Source of the DNA: CAYVMN01 sp964452575
GTDB lineage: Bacteria; Desulfobacterota; DSM-4660; Desulfatiglandales; Desulfatiglandaceae
Direction: 5' to 3'
DNA: 9,236 bases
NCBI GenBank assembly: GCA_964452575.1
Contig: CAYVMN010000182.1
Span: 1-9,236, forward strand
In this document: positions 1-7,049 of the stretch, piece after piece
Numbering within the stretch: the stretch's first letter is position 1
How the letters are laid out: the number at the start of each line of letters is the position of its first letter
Made by a program: the position numbers and the translations under genes
Notes under the pieces: model-generated
Database searches by the model: none
Told to the model about the DNA's origin: nothing
The model's input: the letters and a program-made list of their open reading frames with translations, nothing else

Positions 1-1
1 C

Positions 2-1558
2 TTGCAAGGAGATTATAAAGAGGCGCAAAAATACATGTTCGAAGCCCTAAAAAAAGACCCAAACTCCCCTTACCTCTACCTGAAGATGGCGACCATCTTA
101 AAGGAGATCAACAAATACGAGGAGGCCTTGGCATATGCCGCCAAGTGCGTGGAGCTGGAGCCTGAAAATGTCGAGGCCAGAATACTTCTGGCGGATCTGT
201 ATGCCCTCACGGGAAAAGATGACCTTTCTACTGAGCAATACAAAAAGGTCCTTGGCATTGATCCTGAAAATAGGCGTATAAGGCTCTTCCTCACGACTAT
301 TCTAATCAAGAAGGGGCTTTTTCCAGAGGCCCTTGAGCAGCTGGACATACTCACCAAGCAAGATCCCGAACTGACGATAGCCCATTACTATCGAGGGAGA
401 ATTAGCTTGGAAATGGGGCGTTACCAAGAAGCCGAGGAGGCCCTTCATAGGGCCCTTGAACTCAACAACACCCTGGAGCCGGCCCTGTTTGATCTGGGGA
501 CCCTCTACCAGGTGACCGACAGGCCTGAAAAGGCTGTTAAGACCTATGAAAGGCTGGTGCAGATCTACCCTGATAATATGGCTGCCAAGGAAAGACTTGC
601 AAATCTTTACCTCAAGCTTGGTCTAAAGAAAAAGGCCGAGCAGCAAATGGAAGAGATCAAAAAACATTTGAAACCCGGGCAGCAGGGAAGACAGGCCCTG
701 GGGCTAATATACCTCCAGCAAGGAAGGTTGGATGAATCGATTAATGAGTTGAATCTGATAGTTTCTGCATGGCCTGAGGACTATAAGTGCAGGTATTATC
801 TGGCCACTGCCTATGAAGAGAAGGCCGATACTGAAAAGGCACTCGAGCATTTCAGGCTGATAAAACCGGAGTCAAAATACTATATCAACGCACAGATGCA
901 TATTGCCCATCTGTTGGGTATTCAGAAAAAATATGAGGAGGCAATAGAAGTTCTCAATAAGGCCATCTCGGTGGAAAAAGGGAGGATAGAGCTTTACCTG
1001 GTTCTCTCATCCATCTATGAGGCCAAAGAGGACTATGAAAAGGCCAGAGAGGTCATCAAAGCGGGCCTCGAGCAGGATAAGAAAAACACTGAGCTGATCT
1101 TTCGAATGGGTGTGCTCTTTGATAAGAGCGGCGATAAGGCTTCCTGTATTGAGCAGATGCGAAAGGTCCTGGCAATAGATCCTGATCATGCGGATTCCCT
1201 CAATTATATAGGGTATACCTATGCTGAACAGGGGGTAAGGCTGGATGAGGCCATGGATTTAATCCAAAAGGCCTTAAAGATTAAGCCCGATAGCGGCTAT
1301 ATATTAGACAGCCTGGGCTGGGTCTATTATCAGAAAGGTCTATATGATGAGGCACTCCGCTATCTGGAGAAGGCGGGAGAGCTTACCCCGGATGATCCCA
1401 CCATAACCGAACACCTAGGAGACGTTTATTTTAAGCTAAAGAGATACGAGGAGGCCCTGGAAAACTATGATAAGGCCCTTTCGCTTAAACCTGCTGATGA
1501 GAAGAAGCTAAAGGAAAAGATCAGCGAGGTACGGCAGCTTTTGAAACGCGGAAATTGA
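2..1558 (+). CDS. TPR-repeat protein, 5' partial
   Basis: The visible 518 codons are almost wholly tetratricopeptide repeats, about fourteen full 34-residue units plus a partial one at the window edge. Units carry the usual G/A-Y and A-L-x-x-DP spacing, e.g. YEEALAYAAKCVELEP near residue 40. TPR solenoids are protein-protein scaffolds. The three C-terminal units contain DSLGWVYYQKGLYDEAL and TITEHLGDVYFKLKRYEEAL; this C-terminal pattern is typical of the proteobacterial TPR proteins encoded next to lolB, such as the one in Pseudomonas. The reading frame enters the window inside a repeat (LQGDYKEA), so the TTG at position 2 is most likely an internal Leu codon, with the true start, and any signal peptide or lipobox, upstream. 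The stop overlaps the next start (TTGA at 1555-1558), implying translational coupling. A role in outer-membrane or lipoprotein assembly is inferred from context; the TPR assignment itself is secure. Confidence 0.9.
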   Translation: MQGDYKEAQKYMFEALKKDPNSPYLYLKMATILKEINKYEEALAYAAKCVELEPENVEARILLADLYALTGKDDLSTEQYKKVLGIDPENRRIRLFLTTILIKKGLFPEALEQLDILTKQDPELTIAHYYRGRISLEMGRYQEAEEALHRALELNNTLEPALFDLGTLYQVTDRPEKAVKTYERLVQIYPDNMAAKERLANLYLKLGLKKKAEQQMEEIKKHLKPGQQGRQALGLIYLQQGRLDESINELNLIVSAWPEDYKCRYYLATAYEEKADTEKALEHFRLIKPESKYYINAQMHIAHLLGIQKKYEEAIEVLNKAISVEKGRIELYLVLSSIYEAKEDYEKAREVIKAGLEQDKKNTELIFRMGVLFDKSGDKASCIEQMRKVLAIDPDHADSLNYIGYTYAEQGVRLDEAMDLIQKALKIKPDSGYILDSLGWVYYQKGLYDEALRYLEKAGELTPDDPTITEHLGDVYFKLKRYEEALENYDKALSLKPADEKKLKEKISEVRQLLKRGN

Positions 1559-2343
1559 TTCTCCGGAAACCAAATCACAGCGTAGGATGTCTCATAGTAG
1601 GCCTGGGGCTTTTACTCTTTCAATGCTGTTCCCTTGTTTACGTTACGCCACCCCCTTCCATTCTAGATCAAAAAGAGGTCTCTGAGATCATTACCGACCT
1701 TAGAGACCAGGAAAGCCGGGTTCACACCCTTTTCAGTTCGGGCACTCTGATGATAAGGGATAAGGGGTCAGAGACCGAGTCAGACATCCTGGCAGCTGGC
1801 ATAAGAGATCCTTTGACGATCAAGGTCGAAATCACACATCCTTGGGGCCGCCCCCTTCTCGATATCCTAATCCAGGACTCCAGGATCCATATCCTTTCCT
1901 TTCAAGATAAACGAGTGTATCACGGCTTCCTGGGAGGGTTTGCAACATCAAGGTTCTTTCCAGTCGGTTTGGGCCTTGACCAGATTTGGTCGTTCTTAAG
2001 GGGCTGCCCTATCTTGAGAGAGTATGATCATGCAATTTCATTGAAGACAAATAGCATCACGTTCTTGAGTAGGGAAGAGGAGGTTGTGCAGGTCATGAAG
2101 GTCTTCAGTGGCAGTAATCTCCCACGTTCAATCTCATTTCCAGGGCGAGGGATAGAGGCGCTGTATTCAGACTATGTGGACCAAGGGGGCATCTTCTATG
2201 CTAGGACGACTAGATTGGACGATTCTAAAAATGATGCCATGGTTGAACTCAGCCTCAAACGCATTGCCTTCAACGAACCTATTCCAGATGCAGTCTTTAA
2301 GCAGGAGGTCCCACCGGGTTTTGAAGCGGTCCTGCTCAAATAA
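1555..2343 (+). CDS. LolA/LolB-fold outer-membrane lipoprotein (LolB-like)
   Basis: This 262-residue protein begins with a basic N-terminus (R4, K5) and a hydrophobic stretch (about residues 13-23) ending at a Cys pair, C24-C25, consistent with a lipoprotein signal. The lipobox is poor: Gln precedes C24. The mature part, with alternating short strands (SSGTLMIRDKG, IKVEITHPWGRPLLDILI, RIHILSFQDKRVYHG), resembles the half-barrel fold of LolA/LolB and related DUF4292-type lipoproteins. LolB accepts lipoproteins from LolA and inserts them in the outer membrane. The upstream TPR gene matches the TPR-lolB pairing of other proteobacteria and supports the call. The start is TTG at 1555: an in-frame TGA at 1498 closes the frame upstream, and the next ATG codons lie beyond the signal sequence. 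There is no strong ribosome site, so translation probably depends on the 4-base overlap. It could instead be a LolB relative with a different ligand. Confidence 0.62.
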   Translation: MILRKPNHSVGCLIVGLGLLLFQCCSLVYVTPPPSILDQKEVSEIITDLRDQESRVHTLFSSGTLMIRDKGSETESDILAAGIRDPLTIKVEITHPWGRPLLDILIQDSRIHILSFQDKRVYHGFLGGFATSRFFPVGLGLDQIWSFLRGCPILREYDHAISLKTNSITFLSREEEVVQVMKVFSGSNLPRSISFPGRGIEALYSDYVDQGGIFYARTTRLDDSKNDAMVELSLKRIAFNEPIPDAVFKQEVPPGFEAVLLK

Positions 2344-2344
2344 A

Positions 2345-2355
2345 AAGGAAAAGAG
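2345..2355 (+). promoter_or_regulatory. Ribosome binding site of the WaaE-type gene
   Basis: A purine-rich AAGGAAAAGAG stretch lies 9 bases before the ATG at 2365, in the 21-base gap after the LolB-like stop. It is one of the clearer Shine-Dalgarno-like sites in the window and supports this start. Confidence 0.5.
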
Positions 2356-2364
2356 TAATAGGGC

Positions 2365-3132
2365 ATGCCGGTTTCAGTCGCCATAATTACCAAAGATGAA
2401 GAGGAACGCCTTCCAGGCTGCCTGAAGGGCCTCTCCTTTGCTGATGAGATACTGGTGGTGGATTCTGGCAGCCAGGACAAGACCGTTAGTATAGCCACGG
2501 CATTTCGGTGCAGGGTTATGGCGGAAGAGTGGCGTGGCTATGCCAGGCAAAAGCAGTTTGCCGTTGACAACTGCTCGAATGACTGGGTCTTGATTCTGGA
2601 CGCAGACGAGCGGATCCCCGTGGAAACGGCGGTGAAGATAGGAGAACTCCTGGATGATACTGAACCAGGGTTTTCCGCATACAGTTTTTTGAGGAAAAAT
2701 TATTTCCACGGGCGCTGGATTCGTCACTGCGGGTGGTGGCCGGAGAGGGTTGTGCGCCTGGTGAATCGGACCAAGGGCCGATTCAGTGAGGACCTTGTGC
2801 ACGAGCGGTGGATCTCCGAGGGGGCCGTCAAAGAGCTTGATGTCCCTATTGAACACTACAGTTTTCAAGGCTATTCAGACTTGATATACAAGATGGAGAC
2901 ATACTCCACTCTGGCCGCAAGGGAGATCCTGAGAAAGGGAAATCGGTCCACATGGTGGTCGCCCGTTACCCACGGGCTTTGGATGCTTGTGAGGACATAC
3001 ATATTCGAACTGGGAGTGCTCGATGGCCTTGACGGATTAGTGATATCTATCCTAAATGGGGGGGGCTCGTTCATGAAATACGCGAAGGCCAGAGAGATGA
3101 TGGTCCAGCGCCGCTCAACAAGGCAGAAATAA
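2365..3132 (+). CDS. WaaE-type family 2 glycosyltransferase (LPS core)
   Basis: A 255-residue GT-A-fold transferase. Strand one (SVAIITKDEEERL, from residue 4) is followed by the nucleotide-binding VVDSGSQDKT (from residue 31) and the metal-binding LDADE with D79 and D81. The middle holds EDLVHERW, and the tail has the aromatic, partly hydrophobic pattern ending in DGLDGLVISIL and MKYAK. This arrangement is characteristic of the WaaE/KdtX-like group, whose known members add glucose to heptose I of the inner LPS core from a nucleotide sugar at the cytoplasmic membrane face. The donor and acceptor cannot be read from sequence. The gene starts 21 bases after the lipoprotein gene. A run of eight G (3058-3065) encodes part of Gly232-Gly234. 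The family call is firm; the exact linkage is inferred by homology. Confidence 0.85.
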   Translation: MPVSVAIITKDEEERLPGCLKGLSFADEILVVDSGSQDKTVSIATAFRCRVMAEEWRGYARQKQFAVDNCSNDWVLILDADERIPVETAVKIGELLDDTEPGFSAYSFLRKNYFHGRWIRHCGWWPERVVRLVNRTKGRFSEDLVHERWISEGAVKELDVPIEHYSFQGYSDLIYKMETYSTLAAREILRKGNRSTWWSPVTHGLWMLVRTYIFELGVLDGLDGLVISILNGGGSFMKYAKAREMMVQRRSTRQK

Positions 3133-3182
3133 CACCGGACGGTGAACCCTGAACCTGGGAATGTTTGCGGCATGGGTATGTC

Positions 3183-4019
3183 ATGAAGGTCTCGCTGATC
3201 ATAACAACGTATAACTGGCCAGAGGCCCTCAAGGTCCTTCTGGACTCCGTCAGGGCGCAATCAGAGACCGATCTGGAAATCGTTATAGCGGATGACGGAT
3301 CTGGCCCTGAGACGGCAAAAACGGTGCGAAATGCCTTAGAAAAATCTGGCCTGAGGTGGTGCCACGTCTGGCATCCTGACTCGGGGATAAGGCAGGCGAG
3401 GGTAAAGAATCTGGGGGTCAGGTACTGCAGTGCCCCCTACCTCATATTTGTAGATCATGATGTGGTCCTACACCCTGATTTTATTATCGATCACCTAACA
3501 TTTGCCAAAAGGGGTATGTTTTTGCAGGGTAAACGGACATTCTTGCCTGAAGATTATACGAGACGGGTCTTGACCAGTGGGATCTCTGATCCCCCTTCCC
3601 CCTTTCTGGCAGGCCTTGAAAATAGGAAGAATGCCTTTCGATTCCTGAACCTGGGGAGGATCTTGGCAAGGCCAAAGAGATTCCAGACCTCTCTCAGGGG
3701 CAGCAATCTCTCCATGTCGAGACAGGATTTTTTGAAAGTAGATGGATATGATGAGACCTTTGACCAACTCTGGGGGAGGGAAGATTCAGATATCTGTTAC
3801 AGGCTATTTCACAGTGGGGTAAGATGCAGGAATCTATGGTTTTCGGCACTTCAATATCACCTTCATCACAATGTAACAAAGAGCAGGCACAGGGACAGAC
3901 TGGATTACGAGTTGGTCCTGAACCGGAAAGAGAGGAGAGAAAAGGCCCTCAAGGGCTTTTCAGGTCTCTCCCCAGAGGGCGAAATCATATCGGCATCCGA
4001 TGGATTCTATGGTCACTGA
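3183..4019 (+). CDS. Family 2 glycosyltransferase with galactosyltransferase-type C-terminal half
   Basis: Translated from the ATG at 3183 this is 278 residues. The GT-A N-terminal half shows VSLIITTYNWPEAL, the nucleotide-contacting ADDGS (D37-D38), SGIRQARVKNLG (about 67-78) and the metal-binding D91-H-D93. The C-terminal half has GSNLSMSRQDFLKVDGYDE followed by WGREDSD (197-203), the acceptor and catalytic-base region of the Glyco_transf_7C type found in chondroitin-polymerase-like and galactosyltransferase-like enzymes. It is clearly a different subfamily from the preceding WaaE-type enzyme. The sugar transferred is unknown; an LPS outer-core or O-antigen residue fits the context. An in-frame TTG at 3165 would add six residues (MRHGYV) that do not belong to the family's first strand, so ATG 3183 is preferred although its ribosome site is weak. 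The stop shares one base with the next start (TGATG). Confidence 0.85.
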   Translation: MKVSLIITTYNWPEALKVLLDSVRAQSETDLEIVIADDGSGPETAKTVRNALEKSGLRWCHVWHPDSGIRQARVKNLGVRYCSAPYLIFVDHDVVLHPDFIIDHLTFAKRGMFLQGKRTFLPEDYTRRVLTSGISDPPSPFLAGLENRKNAFRFLNLGRILARPKRFQTSLRGSNLSMSRQDFLKVDGYDETFDQLWGREDSDICYRLFHSGVRCRNLWFSALQYHLHHNVTKSRHRDRLDYELVLNRKERREKALKGFSGLSPEGEIISASDGFYGH

Positions 4020-5155
4020 TGGGTAAGGGAATAGACTTAACAGAGAAGGATATTCACAATATACTCCTGATACAGCTTGGCGACATAGGGGACGTTGTCC
4101 TCAGCTTTCCCTGCATCCGGGCCCTGCACGAGAATTTCCCAAAGGCGACTATAATAGTTGCGGTCAGGGAAAAGGCCAGGGAACTGATTGAAGATTGTCC
4201 CTGGTCAACAGGGGTGATTTCGGTAAACAAAGAGAAAAGGGGCCTGGCCGAGGAGATAGAATATCAAAAGAATTTCCTCCTGGGCCTGAGGAGATTCCAC
4301 TTTGATCTGGTGATCGATATGCGAACCGGGACCCGGGGTGCGGTCCTAACTCTCCTTACAGGTGCTCGGTACAGGGTAGGGTACCGTGGTGACGGCAGAG
4401 GGTGGCGAAATCGTATTTTCAACCACCTGGCCTCCGATGAATACGTACCCCGTCAATACGTGGGTGATTATTACCTCAGGCTTCTGACGACATATGGTTT
4501 TCAAACGAAAAACGTAAGGCCAGAGCTTCGTGTCCCGAGGGAGAGGCAAGAGAGGGCTGCCGCTCTCTTGAGAAAACATGGGATTCTGCTGGATCAACCC
4601 CTTATCGTCGTACAACCCTTTTCTCTCTGGCACTATAAGGAATGGGGGATCGACAAATATATCCGGTTGATCAACTGGATTGGCATAAAATACAGACTTC
4701 CAGTCGTTCTTACCGGTTCCGCTGTTCAAAGAGGGAGGATAGTTGAGATAACAAAGAGGTGCAAAGAGAAGGTGTATAATCTTGCCGGAGAGACCTCAAT
4801 AGGCGCGTTCTCTGCTATCTTGGGGTACTGCGGGCTATTCATTGGGGTAGACAGCTCTGGCATGCACATCTCTGGGGCAGTCGGCACCCCAACCGTAACC
4901 ATTTTCGGGCCCTCTTCCCCAGTCTCTTGGGCACCCAGGGGAGAGAAGCACGTTGTGGTCCAAAAGAATTTTTCGTGTGTGCCGTGCAGGCGGAAGGGGT
5001 GCGATGATAGCGAGGTAAGCCGCTGCCTCGATGAATTGACTGTGGAAGAAGTGAGCTCAGCAGTTAAAAAACAACTCTACCATATGAAGGCTTCTTCTGG
5101 AAGAGGATGGTCTGCTAAGGAAGACATGAAAGATGTTGGACTTTATTCTCGGTAA
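4019..5155 (+). CDS. Family 9 glycosyltransferase (heptosyltransferase-like)
   Basis: From the ATG at 4019 the product is 378 residues, normal for GT9 (ADP-heptose:LPS heptosyltransferase family, GT-B fold). The N-terminal signature is ILLIQLGDIGDVVLSFP, with D25 at the position of the catalytic Asp. The C-terminal domain has VVQPFSLWHYKEW (K207), the nucleotide-binding LTGSAVQRGRI, LAGETSIGAF, and GVDSSGMHISGAVGTPTV (D278, H283) with IFGPSSPVSWAP. It ends in a four-cysteine cluster (C320, C323, C328, C336), a pattern seen in many GT9 proteins. It should add heptose or a related sugar to the LPS inner core in the cytoplasm. The frame stays open upstream to 3824, but those 65 codons overlap the previous gene and do not resemble the family. 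Start 4019 overlaps the preceding TGA by one base, implying coupling. The tail overlaps the next gene by 23 bases. Confidence 0.88.
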   Translation: MGKGIDLTEKDIHNILLIQLGDIGDVVLSFPCIRALHENFPKATIIVAVREKARELIEDCPWSTGVISVNKEKRGLAEEIEYQKNFLLGLRRFHFDLVIDMRTGTRGAVLTLLTGARYRVGYRGDGRGWRNRIFNHLASDEYVPRQYVGDYYLRLLTTYGFQTKNVRPELRVPRERQERAAALLRKHGILLDQPLIVVQPFSLWHYKEWGIDKYIRLINWIGIKYRLPVVLTGSAVQRGRIVEITKRCKEKVYNLAGETSIGAFSAILGYCGLFIGVDSSGMHISGAVGTPTVTIFGPSSPVSWAPRGEKHVVVQKNFSCVPCRRKGCDDSEVSRCLDELTVEEVSSAVKKQLYHMKASSGRGWSAKEDMKDVGLYSR

Positions 5156-6953
5156 AGACATCGCCTCATACGTAAAACGCCATCGAGGGTTGGTTATTTG
5201 TTCATTGGTGCTCACAGGCATATCGGCGTTGTTTGTGGTAGTGCCAGCCTATCTCTTACAGCCCTTTGTTGATGAGGGGATGAAGACAGGATCAGCTCCG
5301 GTGACATGGAAAATACCCTGGATTACCTTTGAATCCGGATCATGGTTCTCCTGGCATCGGACCGAGCTGGTAATAGTGGAAGGTGTATCTCCGAACAGCC
5401 TCCTAGCACTCCTTACCCTTGTGGCCTTCTTCTCGATTGTGATTAAATCCATTACGATTTATCTGGGGGGGCTTTGCGGGGCTGCCTTTTCCAACCGGGC
5501 GGTCAAGTCCTTAAGGATAGACCTTTTCGAAAAATTCGTATCACTCCCCATGGGCTTTTACCATAAGGTCAAATCAGGGGAACTGATTGCCAGGGCTACA
5601 GCCGATCTCTCGGTGATGCAGGGCCTCATTGCCAGTATCCTGACAGGAATTATCGAGTATCCTCTGACGGCCCTGGTTTTCATAATTTACATCCTGCTGA
5701 CGAACTACAAACTGGCCCTGTTTGTGATGATTGTGGTTCCGCCAATTCTAGGGCTGATCCGCCTGTTCGGAAGAAAGGTCAAGAAACACGCAGTAAGGGT
5801 CCAGGATGCGACCGCTGAGGTCACTTCCATGTACCAAGAAACCATTCTGTGTCTCAAATTGGTACATGGGTTTTTTACGGGTAAGAAAGAGGTTGAGAAG
5901 TTTAGCGGTGTAGCAGAACGCCTCTATGGCAAGATAATGCACTGGAACCGATGGCAGCTGGGGCTTGGTCCCATGATGGACTCAACGGTTTTCCTGGTCT
6001 TGCCTGCGGTCTTGATCATAGGAAAAATCTATTTCCATCACACCCTGGGGGAGCTCATGTCAATGATGTACGCCTTTTCACGTGCATACAGCCCGATAAA
6101 GAGATTGGCCTTGGTGCACAATAATCTCAAGACCCTTCAAGGCGCGACCGAGCGGGTCTTTGGGATTATGAAATCCGTCCCTGAGATCCAGGACCGGCCC
6201 AATGCTGACCTGCTTCCCGCACACAGGAAATCCATTGAGTTCAATAATGTGAGTTTTGGGTATTCGCCTGATAGGATGGTGCTTAAGGACATCTCCTTCA
6301 GGGTGGAGGCGGGTGAAATGGTGGCCTTTGTGGGGTCAACAGGCGCCGGCAAGAGCACCCTTCTGGACCTGGTCCCCCGTTTTTATGATGTCGCCAATGG
6401 AAGCATAACCATTGACGGCATAGATATCAGAGATGTTACCCTTGAATCACTCCGCAAACAGATAGGGATTGTTAATCAGGACACCCTTATGTTTCATGAT
6501 ACCATAGAGAACAATATGTCCTACGGAAACCCGGAAGTGGGGGCCGAGGCCATTGCGAGGGCGGCAACGGCTGCCCATGCCCATTCCTTTATTCTGGAAC
6601 AGCCGAATGGATACCAGACCATTGTGGGAGATCAGGGGTCCCTGTTATCAGGGGGCCAGAGGCAGCGCATTGCAATCGCGCGGGCGATTCTGGTCAATCC
6701 GGCCATCTTGATTCTGGACGAAGCGGCCTCGGCCCTGGACGCAGAGAGTGAGAGATTTGTTCAGAAGGCCATTGAAGAACTACAGGGCAGCAGGACTATC
6801 CTGATTGTTGCCCACCGGCTGAGCACGATTATGCGAGCGGATGTCATTTTTGTCCTGGAGGGGGGCAGAATTGTGGAGTCCGGAACCCGGGAGAGACTTC
6901 TGGCCTTGAACGGACGATTTCGCCAGTTATACGATATGCAGTTCAATGCCTGA
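5133..6953 (+). CDS. msbA: MsbA-like lipid A-core ABC flippase
   Basis: A 606-residue half-transporter with fused membrane and ATPase domains, expected to act as a homodimer flipping lipid A-core across the inner membrane. Membrane helices fall near residues 20-42, 90-113, 165-188, 190-212 and 280-300, with a sixth around 303-325. The nucleotide-binding domain is complete: Walker A G401-T409 (K407), Q-loop VNQDTLMFHDT, signature LSGGQ (505-509), Walker B ILILDE with catalytic E530, and H-loop H561. The C-terminal LYDMQFNA resembles the end of E. coli MsbA. The loop between helices 1 and 2 (about residues 47-88) is longer than in E. coli MsbA and holds W59, W63, W71 and W74, which accounts for most of the greater length. 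The ATG at 5133 lies inside the GT9 gene, after AAGGAAG. Flanking LPS genes support an LPS substrate over a drug or other lipid. Confidence 0.88.
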   Translation: MLDFILGKDIASYVKRHRGLVICSLVLTGISALFVVVPAYLLQPFVDEGMKTGSAPVTWKIPWITFESGSWFSWHRTELVIVEGVSPNSLLALLTLVAFFSIVIKSITIYLGGLCGAAFSNRAVKSLRIDLFEKFVSLPMGFYHKVKSGELIARATADLSVMQGLIASILTGIIEYPLTALVFIIYILLTNYKLALFVMIVVPPILGLIRLFGRKVKKHAVRVQDATAEVTSMYQETILCLKLVHGFFTGKKEVEKFSGVAERLYGKIMHWNRWQLGLGPMMDSTVFLVLPAVLIIGKIYFHHTLGELMSMMYAFSRAYSPIKRLALVHNNLKTLQGATERVFGIMKSVPEIQDRPNADLLPAHRKSIEFNNVSFGYSPDRMVLKDISFRVEAGEMVAFVGSTGAGKSTLLDLVPRFYDVANGSITIDGIDIRDVTLESLRKQIGIVNQDTLMFHDTIENNMSYGNPEVGAEAIARAATAAHAHSFILEQPNGYQTIVGDQGSLLSGGQRQRIAIARAILVNPAILILDEAASALDAESERFVQKAIEELQGSRTILIVAHRLSTIMRADVIFVLEGGRIVESGTRERLLALNGRFRQLYDMQFNA

Positions 6954-7049
6954 GTTGCGCCCTCTTCAGAGAGAAAGAGGAGCAGGGTATTATGCCCGAC
7001 AGGTCAAGGAAGAAAGATTCCATTCTTACGGAGTAACATCTACGTCCCG
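6954..7049 (+). other. 96-base gap between msbA and the ligase-family gene
   Basis: This is the longest gene-free stretch in the window. It contains a 6-bp inverted repeat, CCTCTT at 6961-6966 and AAGAGG at 6975-6980 with an 8-base loop, but no T tract follows, so it is a poor terminator. A good Shine-Dalgarno sequence AGGAG (6978-6982) lies 9 bases before ATG 6992, opening a 14-codon frame (MPDRSRKKDSILTE) that stops at 7034-7036, 13 bases before the ligase start. No promoter is evident. The mini-ORF may be chance or may bring ribosomes to the ligase start, which lacks a well-spaced site of its own. Confidence 0.35.

Noticed and set aside
2..4. TTG as the start of the TPR gene
   Set aside because: It falls inside a TPR unit, so the gene almost certainly begins before the window.
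2374..2868. Minus-strand open frame of 164 codons
   Set aside because: It is antisense to the WaaE-type gene, whose motifs are unmistakable; the reverse translation shows no recognisable domain.
3143..3156. Tandem TGAACCC/TGAACCT repeat in the 50-base gap before the second GT2 gene
   Set aside because: Two imperfect 7-base copies are too few to suggest an operator or mobile element.
3824..4018. A 65-codon upstream extension of the GT9 frame
   Set aside because: It lies wholly inside the preceding glycosyltransferase gene, is not family-like in sequence, and the TGATG junction at 4017-4021 gives a natural start that places the GT9 signature near the N-terminus.
6961..6980. Hairpin as a rho-independent terminator after msbA
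   Set aside because: The stem is only 6 bp and no T tract follows; the next gene continues on the same strand with related function.
6951..7049. Stop-codon readthrough joining MsbA and the ligase-family protein
   Set aside because: The two genes are in the same frame with no other stop between them, but 32 open codons can easily arise by chance, and both proteins look complete on their own.
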